Part shown: one piece after another, positions 20,673 to 28,812 of the stretch
How positions within the stretch are numbered: the stretch's first letter is position 1
How the letters are laid out: every line of letters starts with the position of its first letter
Assembly (NCBI GenBank): GCA_021464525.1
Contig: JADRCO010000653.1
Location: forward strand, 1-28,812
Source: Rhizophagus sp. LPA8_4_AMF
Taxonomy: Eukaryota > Glomeromycota > Glomeromycetes > Glomerales > Glomeraceae
Length of the DNA stretch: 28,812 bases
Direction: 5' to 3'
Notes under the pieces: model-generated
What the model saw: the letters and a program-made list of their open reading frames with translations, nothing else
Database searches by the model: none
What the model was told of the DNA's origin: nothing
Made by a program: the position numbers and the translations under genes

Positions 20673-20740
20673 TATTCAAGTTAAAAATGCGTAAACCACA
20701 AACTAAATTATTATAAAAATTAATATTTTTAATTGGATAA

Positions 20741-20754
20741 TTATCACGTGATAA
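20741..20754. promoter_or_regulatory. Palindrome TTATCACGTGATAA upstream of the SAM-domain gene
   Basis: A perfect 14 bp palindrome with a CACGTG (E-box) core lies 69 bp upstream of the start codon of the minus-strand gene and 40 bp inside the right TIR. Its position fits a binding site for a bHLH- or bZIP-type host factor, or for an element-encoded protein. Function is inferred from position and symmetry only. Confidence 0.45.
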
Positions 20755-20794
20755 CAACCCCCTGGTATTCTTAACGGGTATTCATTTTTTGTGT

Positions 20795-20831
20795 ATGATC
20801 AATACTGCGCATACCATTTTAAAAATGGCGA
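20795..20831 (-). repeat. Right terminal inverted repeat of the transposon
   Basis: Inverted partner of 17542-17578, ending GGCGA before TA. The four differences from the left copy are all C/T or G/A exchanges. Confidence 0.88.
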
Positions 20832-20833
20832 TA

Positions 20834-22075
20834 AACTGTTAAAAAACGTTGTATAATAAATAAAAAATGGTTCGCAACATTTTTTTATTAAAACAGTTAA
20901 AAAACGTTATAAAACGTTTTTTAACATAATATATAATAAATAAAAAAATGTTTCATAACATTTTTTTATTAAAACAGTTAAAAATGTTGCAAATATTTTT
21001 TAACATAATTACAATAAATAAAAAAATATTTCACAACATTTTTTATTAAAACAGTTAAAAAATGTTATGAAATATTTTTAACATGTAATATAATAAATAA
21101 AAAAACATTTCGCAACATTTTTTTAATTATTTTAATAGAAAATGTTGCAAAATCGTTCTTTATTAATAATTTAATAAAAAAACATTTTTCGCAAACATTT
21201 TTAATTGTTTTAACAAAACACTTTGTGAAAATGTTTTTTGTTAAGTAATTTAATAAAAAAAATATTTCACGTTTTTTAATTTTTTAATAGAAAATGTTGC
21301 AAAATCATTTTTTATTAATAATTTAATATAAAAAAATATTTTCGCAGTTTTTTGTTAAAACAATTAAAAATGTTTGCGAAAAATGTTTTTTTTATTAAAT
21401 TATTAATAGAAAAATGTTTCGCAACATTTTATTATTAAAACAGTTAAAAACCGTTTCGCAACATTTTTTATTAAAACAGTTAAAACCGTTTTGCAACATT
21501 TTTTTATTAAAACAGTTAAAAACCATTGCAAAACGTTTTTAACATGATTATAATAAATAAAAAAATGTTTTGCAGCATTTTTATTAAAATAGTTAAAAAA
21601 TATTACGAAACATTTTTTAATATGTAATATAATAAATAAAAAATGGTTCGCAACGTTTTTTACTAATTTTAATAGAAAATGTTGCGAAATCGTTTATATT
21701 AATAATTTAATAAAAAAACGTTTTTTGCAAACGTTTTCAAATAATATTTTAACAAAAATGTTACGAAAATGATTTTCTATTAATAATTTAATAAAAAAAA
21801 CATTTTTTGCAAACGTTTTTAATTATTTTAACAAAAAATGTTGCGAAATGTTTTTCATTAAGCAATTTAATAAAAAAAAGTTTTGCAACATTTTTTAATA
21901 TTTTAATAGAAAATGTTGTGAAATCATTTTTTATTATTAATTTCATAAAAAAATGTTTCTGCATATTTTTTTAATTACCTTAATGAAAATATTACGAAAA
22001 TATTTTTGTTAATAATTTTAATAAAAAAATGGTTTCGCACATTTTTTTAATAAAAAATGTTGCAAAAATGTTGAA
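20834..22075. repeat. Satellite array B, unit about 80 bp, related to array A
   Basis: Units repeat the pattern TTAAAACAGTTAAAAA, a palindromic word such as AACGTTATAAAACGTT, AATAAATAAAAAA, and ATGTTTCGCAACATT. From about 21130 a second subtype appears, built on AATTTAATAAAAAA and TTGCAAACGTTTTTAATT, and the two alternate. The TGTTKCGCAACA-like palindromes are shared with array A at 15781-17090, but the linking AT blocks differ, so the arrays are related families, not one array split by the transposon. Confidence 0.82.
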
Positions 22076-22250
22076 AACTAAACCGATAATGAATCAGTAA
22101 ATTGGTTCAATTTTTAGTAATTACCGGTCAGTTTTGATATTGATGATTACTGAAACTGATCAGTATCAGTAATTGGCAATACCGATACTGATCAATTTAG
22201 GTCAGTTTCAGTTTTAGCAATTACTGAACTGAGCTGTACTGATCGGAATT
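22076..22250. repeat. CAGTAATT/CTGATC-rich sequence ending satellite array B
   Basis: This 170 bp stretch reiterates short words on both strands (AGTAATTACCGG, ATTACTGAAACTGATCAG, CAGTATCAGTAATTGG). It contains an 11 bp perfect inverted repeat, TGATCAGTATC at 22157-22167 and GATACTGATCA at 22184-22194. A similar but shorter stretch (CAGTTCAGTAAACTAG, AAACTGATCAGG, 17093-17136) ends array A, so it looks like the characteristic terminus of the satellite-bearing element. Confidence 0.6.
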
Positions 22251-24659
22251 CTAGATAAAGCTATCCACAGGTGTTGTGATGGTTATTGCAGATAGTATTT
22301 CAAATATATTTAAATTCGTTGATAAAGAACTCCATACTTCTCAAATCAACGTAGTGAAAAAATAGATTAAACTCATCCAAAAAAATTCTATAGTAACAGA
22401 AAACAAAAAAGAAAAATAAAAATAAAAGAAAAAAAATAAAATCAAAAAGAAAAAAGAAAAATAAAATTTATATAAAATTAAAACTGAAAATAAGAAATCA
22501 GAAAACACCACATCCAAGTTGACATATTTGTCTCTATCCTTTATTTCTCACAATATGTAAGTAGCCAAAGATGATTTACCAATCAGATGACTGTAAAAGT
22601 ATATTAAAGGTATCCATTAAGGTAGTTCCTATGCCAAAAAAGTTTGAGTAGCAAATTGAAAGTAAGATTATTAGTTACATTATAATCAGAAAAAAGGACT
22701 GCGTAAGAAAGGCATGTGATTAGGTATGTCTAAACTTATTTTGATCTTATTTAAAATACGCTAAGGAAAATATCAGAGGATCTGCCTGATTTGGGAGTAC
22801 TATCTTTCCGTATGGTTTGGATAGTTTCTACTCAACACAAAGATATGGTTTTCCAAATATTTGATTTTTTGTTAACTGTTTCAAGGGTCCGCTATTAGAA
22901 TAAAGCTAACAGAAAAAATAACATAACAGTAATAAAAGATATATTATTAAGGCTTAAAGTATTTAATTCAAGAAAATAAAATAAAAAAATAAAATAAAAA
23001 CAAAATATTTTGTAAAAAAATGTTAGTAAAAAAATGGTCATAAACTGAATGGGAAAGAGTCTCTCATCACTTAAAATATACTTAAATTAGATTTTAAATA
23101 TAATATGCTTAATTAAAATTTAAGTATAATATAGGTATATTTTTATATATGTAAAATATTATTATAATGTATTTAAATTAAGGATTTTATAATTTATCGT
23201 CTTGTGATATATTGATTATTTCCTTTTTAGAATATTTATGAAACATTCCCACCAATTTTTGAAAGGAGCAAAATTTTCTTTTTCAGAAATCTGTGTAATA
23301 ATTAAATTATCATAGGATATCATACCCTAAGCTGATTTTTCCAGTGATAACCACCAAAAAATTACTGGCACATGACTAAAATTTGCAGATTATTTCATAA
23401 AAATTTACCAAAAAAATTTCATCTTCTTGTTTTTCAATAAAATTTAGTAAAAGCACTATGCAATTTTTAAAACCAAATTCCATATATATTTTGCTTTTTC
23501 TGCAAATTTACTTAGAGTAAAAATGGAGGTTTTAAATATCAATTTCTTAATAAAGTCAACTTTTACAAATTCAATATAGAAGTTAAAAAATGGCATTCAT
23601 AACCTCTCTTTTAACTATAATCAAACTTGAAGAAGAGGCAAATATTTTTATATAAATAATGATTATAAAAGCTGAATAGTTATTATATTAAGTTTATTTA
23701 ATAAAAACCAAATTTTTGATAAATTGATCTAGCTATTTTTAGTTATGATCAGCAAAGTTGATTACGTGACAGTAATTTTAATGGTTACGCTGGGAAAGTT
23801 TCCCAAGCTTTCAAAAAATCACTAAGTATTATGAGAACAATTTTTTAGGTGAAAAAATCTTATTTGTTACTTTACTCATCACATTGTTAATTCCGGCCAA
23901 CCTCCATAATTCTGGTCAAAATTATATGACGTTATACAAGTTCCAAAAAGGAAATTTCGCTCCTTACAATAATTGGTGGAAATTGTTTCCAATATTCCAA
24001 AAAAGGAAATGATCGAAATGTCACATGAAACTTGCGACACATCGCCATGGTGATAAAAAAAAAGGACCCTAAAAATATTATATTGTGAAACAAATTTATA
24101 GGTTTTTTCCTAGACCATGTATAATAATAATAGACAATAGATGAACTAAATTGAATTTAATTACAGTAGTTACTTATTCAAATGTTTTTAACTGATAAAT
24201 AAAATTCATGAAAACCAAATTCCTACTCCTTTTTTTCCTTATTTCAAGTCATGAAACAATTTAATAAAAGATATTACAGATCCTTATTTACGGGTAAAAT
24301 TTTTAAGAAAATTTTAAACCTTTGATAAAAAATCCAATTAACTAAGCTTGAGTAAACAAAACAATAAATATCTTTTTATATAACCAATAAAATAATTAGG
24401 AAACAGTAAAAATGTTGAAGGATATTGATTAAGTTATAAGCAATAACATGTGCCTAAATTTTTTTCAGGCAATAGAAGTACGTAAATCAAAAATTAGTAA
24501 TATCATCTTCTATCAGCAATTTTTTCTTTTTTTTTTTTAATCTAAAATAATTTATTCACTATTCAAATTTTTTTTGCGGCAAATATTGTAAATTTATTAA
24601 AATAAAAAAAAATAAATGAATAAATACAATAAAAGGCAAAAAAAAACAATACGGACACT
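22251..24659. other. AT-rich region without genes
   Basis: I find no ORF with recognisable protein character. 22380-22500 is an A-rich purine tract. Two inverted copies of a ~70 bp sequence lie at 23214-23284 and 23945-24014 (listed separately). 23760-24060 is GC-richer (ATTACGTGACAG, CCGGCCAACCTCC) and repeat-like, but its borders cannot be set. Confidence 0.5.
23214..24014. repeat. Pair of ~70 bp inverted repeats 660 bp apart
   Basis: The complement of 23214-23284 aligns with 23945-24014: shared blocks include GCTCCTT, AATTGGTGG, AATATTC and GGAAAT. Similarity is about four in five positions, with small gaps, and weaker similarity continues outward for another 20-30 bp. They are either the ends of an old element with a degenerate interior or two independent copies of one repeat in opposite orientation. 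Confidence 0.6.
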
Positions 24660-25130
24660 AAGTACCTATATAAGTCTATCTAAGTTTGAGACCCACTGTA
24701 TGATTTTTGTCCATAATAACGATTTACGCGTTATAACGACACAGATTCAGTCTAAAGAAGGGTTACATGATGTTGATCAACAGTAAACTAAACGCACTAG
24801 ACTAATTTAGAGTTAGTACAAAAAATACAAAGAGAACAGAAAATAATCTTCTTTCAAACTAATGACGTTCAATACTACTATCTCGCAAATTCCAGCAAGA
24901 GTTAAATCCTCTTAAAAGATATCTTTAATCCATGCCTAGGTACTAACTGAGCAATCCGTAAGGCTAGCATATAATCGGGTCTGGTATAACGGAGGTCCAC
25001 TGTACCGTGACTTTTGATCGTAGGTATGCTAGAATTTCTTTTTTTTTCGATTCTGTAATTTTCTTTTCTTTTTTTGATTTTGTAATTTTCTTTTTTTTTT
25101 TGATTTTGTATTTTATAAGTTAACAAACTA
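24660..25130. repeat. Repeat-like region with a pogo-type end and T-rich tandem repeats
   Basis: On the minus strand at about 25003 the sequence CAGTGGACCTCCGTTATACC resembles the ends of pogo/Tigger-like elements. A weakly similar sequence CACTGTATGATTTTTGTCC lies at about 24700, but it is not a clear inverted partner. Just inside, the minus strand has TTGCTCAGTTAGTA, which resembles a tRNA A box, without a good B box after it. At 25035-25115 three copies of a ~26 bp T-rich unit (TTTTTGATTTTGTAATTTTC) follow one another. The region may be several overlapping degraded elements. Confidence 0.4.
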
Positions 25131-25437
25131 AGAAATTTACAAAATATTTGCCTATTTATATTTATATATATTTTTTATAAACCATATCATAAATTTATCA
25201 TAAATTTATAAACCATAATATAAAGACATAAACAACTTAATTTACTTAATTTTTAGTTTTTATAATAAAAACTAAGAAATTTCCCAAAATATTTGCTATT
25301 CTGGCCATACTATTTAAATGAATTTGAATAAAAGGTAATAAAGAGCATAAAGAGTGACGTTGAATTCGCAGTTCGGACCTAGAGCGAAACTACTTTTCTA
25401 GTTTCGCCCGCATGATGTAGAACCGGTATAGTTGGTA
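25131..25437. other. AT-rich spacer with one strong hairpin
   Basis: There is no gene. It contains the direct repeat CATAAATTTAT(C/A)ATAA near 25187-25210 and a perfect 9 bp stem with 6-nt loop at 25384-25407 (GCGAAACTA, loop CTTTTC, TAGTTTCGC). Confidence 0.5.
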
Positions 25438-25594
25438 CAGTAAGACCTCGATATACCGATACACTATTAAAAACTTGATATACCGATAAAATTTTAAATT
25501 CCCACTATATGTGAGGGCATATAAATATCGGTATAGTTTGATATAACGATATTTTTTAAATTTTTTCATGAGTCCCAGTATAAAGGTTTGACTG
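25438..25594. mobile_element. Possible 157 bp pogo-like MITE, degraded
   Basis: It starts CAGTAAGACCTCGATA and ends in a sequence whose complement is CAGTCAAACCTTTATA, matching at 12 of 16 positions. CAGT...ACCTC is the usual look of pogo/Tigger ends. The interior repeats GATATACCGATA twice and carries its inverse TATCGGTATA at about 25529. A TA precedes the left end, but the right flank is TT, so the target duplication is not intact. There is no coding capacity. Confidence 0.4.
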
Positions 25595-26384
25595 TTTACG
25601 GGAGTTATTCATCAATTTTTTGTAAATTTTTATATTTTAACTTTCAGAAATTTCCGAGCAAATTTTTATTATTTTGATTACATGAAAAGAATGTTTCTAC
25701 TTATAAAGATATTTGTTCTGAGAGTTGTGTAAATTATTTATTTTTAAATCTCAACGTGAACAAAGTTACAATCACAATTTCAAGAAAACTAACTAAAGAA
25801 TTCATAAAGAAATCAAAAAAGAGTAACCAAGATACAAGTCCCGAAGGACAGGTAACGCCACTTTGGTCTTGTGTAAATTATTGCATACACTTTATCACGT
25901 GCTCATGTATAAATAAATGTCGATCCTATTCTATATGCACTAACACGTGATCATATTACACATTTGAATTGCTCGAATGCTTATTTAACTTGCGGCTTTT
26001 TTATATAACTATTACTTTTTTACTGGGACCCATGGTCCGTGATACTCCTTAAATAGAAACATTTGAATGAACCTTTTTCATTGAAAATTATCTAAATTAA
26101 GGTCGTTGTGAAAACTAACTCTATTCCATTAAAGAAGTCCTATATTCTAAGACTAGATAAATTTCTTTGTACAAAATGGATAAAATGATAATCTATAGTT
26201 AGTATTATCTGTATTTGGATGACTAATGGGTTGAAATTGGAAGAAAATTCTAGATTCTAAAGACTCCATTTTGTTATACGAAAATATGATCTAATCGGAA
26301 AACAAATTCCGTTCCCGTGTAACATTGTATTATCTTCAACTTATAATAAAAAATAATCATTATTTTACGAAAGCTTCATTTGCA
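25595..26384. promoter_or_regulatory. Upstream region of the kinase gene
   Basis: No recognised gene. A frame of ~60 codons at 25756-25950 lacks recognisable features. Two CACGTG-containing words, ATCACGTG at 25893-25900 and CACGTGAT at 25944-25951, form an inverted pair. The kinase promoter should lie in the last few hundred bases, but I see no definite core element. Confidence 0.4.
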
Positions 26385-28470
26385 ATGGAAGTTACAAATC
26401 AAATTAATGATTATTACTTTGACCCAACGCCAAAATTAGAATCTACCCCCGTACCCATTTGTTTTATACCTTTTAATAATGATAAAGATAAGTGCTATAA
26501 TTGTAGGGATAAATATTCTCTTACACTTGTATTTAAACAAAAATATTGTAAAACATGTTTATTGGTTTATGTTAAAAATATAAATATAACAGAAAATAAC
26601 AGATATTTGGATATATTTATATATACATATGATTTTCAATGTATTAAACATGAGACGATAAATTTTTGTACGAAATATATTCAAGAATGGTGTGAAAATT
26701 GTTCTAAAATTTCACGTATTAAAAATTATTATCATCATGACAATACAAAGGAACATAAGTTTATAGAAGAATATTGTAAATTATGTGGAAAGTTAACTGC
26801 TTTAAGGTTCAAAATGTGCCCAGATTGTTATCTAATTTCTTCTGGATGGATAAGATCAACTTTATTTGAAAAATCTATTCCAATTCTTTATTTACCATGG
26901 TGGGATGCTTCCAATAAAAGTAGTGTTTGTTCTCATAACCTAAAATTTTTAACCGATTGTCAAAAATGGTGTTCAGATTGTTATGTAATTTATTCTGGAT
27001 GTAGATATTGTTTGACAACAAATATAATTTTTGGAATTACAGATCAAACTCAATGTAAAAAGTGCAAAAGAGTATCAAATATAGATATTGATATTACAAA
27101 TATTAGCAGTGGAAATCACAATATAGATGAATTCCTTGTTTCAACTAGAATCAATTTTGATAATCATGAAAATATCGCTAATTATATTAATAACATGGAT
27201 AAAAATTCTGATCCTTTAAACGTATATAGTTTTATTAAAAATGAACTTAAAAATATTAGTTCAAAACGAATAATGAAATGGATTCCACATTCTCAAATTA
27301 AAAATTCGGAAGAAATAGCAAGAGGAGGATTTGGTATTGTTTATAAAGCAACTTGGTTGCAAACTCAAGTTGCCGTAAAAAAATTTTTAATATCACGTGA
27401 TATAAGTAATTTTTTAAATGAGGTAATTAATTTTTTACAATATTTATGTAATTATATTTTAACTTATTAAATCATATCTATCATTTTAGGTGAAATCACT
27501 TCATCGATGTTATGATACGATTTTCATTGTTAAATATTATGGTATTACGCAAGATCCTATAAAAAATGATTATATGTTAATAATGGAATATGCATTTGGT
27601 GGAAATTTACATAATTATTTAAAAGAAAATTTTACAAACATTGAGTGGATCACAAAGTTAACTATTTTATGTCAAATTTCAGACGGGTATTTATATAAAT
27701 ATTTATGTAAAAATTAATTACATTTATTAATAACCATATAAAATTAAATGTTTTTATTTTTATTCAGGCTTAAGACTATTCATAATGAAAAATTTATACA
27801 TCGAGATTTTCATAGTAAAAATATATTATCATTAAAAAAGAATTACTCTAAGTGGGTAATTGGGGATTTAGGATTATCACAACCAGCCGAAAATAATAAT
27901 TCATCAAATAATAATTCATCAAAGGATAAAATGTATGGAGTAATACCCTATGTCGCACCAGAAATATTCAAAGGTGAAATATTTTCAGAAAAGTCAGACA
28001 TATATAGTTTGAGTATGATTATGTGGGAATTAACAACAGGATGCATACCATTTTTCAATTTTGTGAGTAATGAGACTAATGAAAGTGATATGATAATTGT
28101 TTACCAGATAATTGATGGACAAAGACCTATAATTACAAATGATACTCCTGAGTGCTATTCTAATTTAATGAAAAGATGTTGGGATTCTGATCCCTTAAAA
28201 AGACCTTCCATAACAGAAATTAAAGAAACTGCTGATGATTGGTATAAAAAGTGTAAAAAAAGGGATGTAATATTTAGTAAAGCTGAGAAAACTCGACTAA
28301 AAATAATACAATCAAAACAAATCGGTCCTGAGTTAACTAAAATGCAACATCCTAGCACTATTTATACTAATAAGTCTTTAGAGTCAATTATTTCATCAGT
28401 TAATTCATCTTTAACAATTTCAGGACAAGGTATTATTTTGTTTAATAAACTAAATTATTATTTAATCTAA
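26385..28470 (+). CDS. Protein kinase (TKL-like) with a CxxC-rich N-terminal region, three exons
   Basis: Exons 26385-27422, 27490-27686 and 27768-28470 give 645 residues. The start at ATG 26385 (MEVTNQINDYYF) is the first Met; upstream in frame there is only a TTG. Residues 25-230 hold eight CxxC pairs (37/40, 55/58, 103/106, 131/134, 145/148, 196/199, 206/209, 224/227), probably zinc-binding. The kinase domain follows: Gly loop ARGGFGIVY 312-320, VAVKK with Lys332, HRDFHSKN with Asp425, GDLGLS with Asp445 (DLG in place of DFG), VAPE 474-477, DIYSLSMIMWEL and RCWDSDPLKRP. All catalytic residues are present, so it should be active. The HRDFHxKN and RCWxxxPxxRP forms suggest the TKL group. Each intron border restores a conserved kinase segment. 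The C-terminus is less sure: splicing at 28431 (AAG|GTATTA) to an acceptor at 28540 would replace the last ~14 residues with a short tail ending at 28557. Confidence 0.9.
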
Positions 28471-28812
28471 CAAAAATCATTGTATACTTTTTTATATTTT
28501 TATAGAATACATTTCAAAAGAATTTATGTTTGATATATAGGTGATACCCAAAAGTAAGGTAATAATATATAATTTGCAGAAATTTTATCTATTGAATTTT
28601 TAAATATTAATTTACAGTATTATTTATAATAGTAAACTAACATCAGGCATTTCTAAATGTTTAAAATCCAGATGGTAAGTACTAGGATTCTATAAATATG
28701 TTTTTTAATTTAAATTACTATTAAGTTTTTTTTTGTATTTTCTATTTTCTAGGATATACTTTGCAGAAACTTTTAAAATCGATACCACATCGTGACTAAG
28801 TCAAAATTATAT
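28471..28812. other. Downstream of the kinase gene
   Basis: AT-rich sequence with several potential splice sites (TATAG|GT at 28540, AAG|GTAATA at 28558, TTTTCTAG|G near 28752). It may contain the true last exon or exons of the kinase gene or its 3' UTR. No separate gene can be supported. Confidence 0.4.

Larger units (their letters stand above)
17542..20831. mobile_element. Two-gene TIR transposon (Tc1/mariner- or IS630-like), 3.29 kb, decaying
   Basis: The ends are inverted repeats of about 37 bp (17542-17578 and 20795-20831) beginning TCGCC, differing at four positions, and both are flanked by TA (17540-17541 and 20832-20833), the usual duplication of Tc1/mariner/IS630 elements. Inside are a plus-strand DDE transposase gene and a convergent minus-strand gene for a Cys-rich SAM-domain protein, stop codons 132 bp apart, so the two genes fill the element. 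Each carries one lesion. The left flank is ordinary spacer and the right flank is satellite B, so it sits at or near the edge of that array. Confidence 0.85.

Noticed and set aside
24902..25126. Minus-strand frame rich in Lys/Asn
   Set aside because: Its first half is the T-rich tandem repeat read as protein and the second half is the transposon-end-like sequence.
25756..25950. Frame of ~60 codons beginning near NKVTITISRKLTKEF
   Set aside because: Basic, low-complexity start, then Cys-rich residues of unlike character; no motif. At best an exon relic.

Overview
The window looks like AT-rich nuclear DNA of a filamentous fungus, most likely a Glomeromycotina (arbuscular mycorrhizal) species such as Rhizophagus. 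This is an inference. It rests on short GT-AG introns (about 50-240 bp), very high A+T with long homopolymer runs, a TKL-like kinase carrying a long CxxC-rich N-terminus, KCTD-like BTB proteins, and SAM-domain and DDE transposon genes. No searches were run, so species and orthologue names are judgements from motifs.

Bases 1-8.3 kb are gene-dense host DNA. They hold the 3' part of a DEAH-box RNA helicase (+), then a complete five-exon ADP-ribosylglycohydrolase gene (-). Divergent from that gene is an asparagine synthetase domain protein of the ASNSD1 type (+, about 13 exons). A two-exon KCTD-like BTB gene (-) follows. From 8.3 to 13.4 kb there is a 2.4 kb stretch with no recognised gene, a single-exon gene for a PB1-UBA protein (+, autophagy-receptor-like layout), and a second BTB gene (-) that is a paralogue of the first.

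Bases 13.4-26.4 kb hold mobile and repetitive DNA. In order: a Pol III B-box/T-arm sequence suggesting a tRNA-derived SINE; a TA-flanked terminal-inverted-repeat (TIR) element at 15560-17226, filled with an ~80 bp satellite that itself carries a nested 177 bp MITE with a perfect 8 bp target duplication; a 3.29 kb TIR transposon at 17542-20831; a second satellite array to about 22.08 kb; and then 4 kb of AT-rich DNA with inverted repeats and small MITE-like pieces. The 3.29 kb transposon is the most interesting item. It has ~37 bp TIRs with flanking TA dinucleotides and two convergent, multi-exon genes. One encodes a Tc1/mariner- or IS630-like DDE transposase. The other encodes a Cys-rich, basic, SAM-domain protein. 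Each gene has one inactivating lesion (an in-frame TGA and a 1-nt deletion), so this copy is a decaying member of what may be a two-gene transposon family.

Bases 26.4-28.5 kb return to host coding DNA: a three-exon protein kinase gene with eight CxxC pairs ahead of the catalytic domain.
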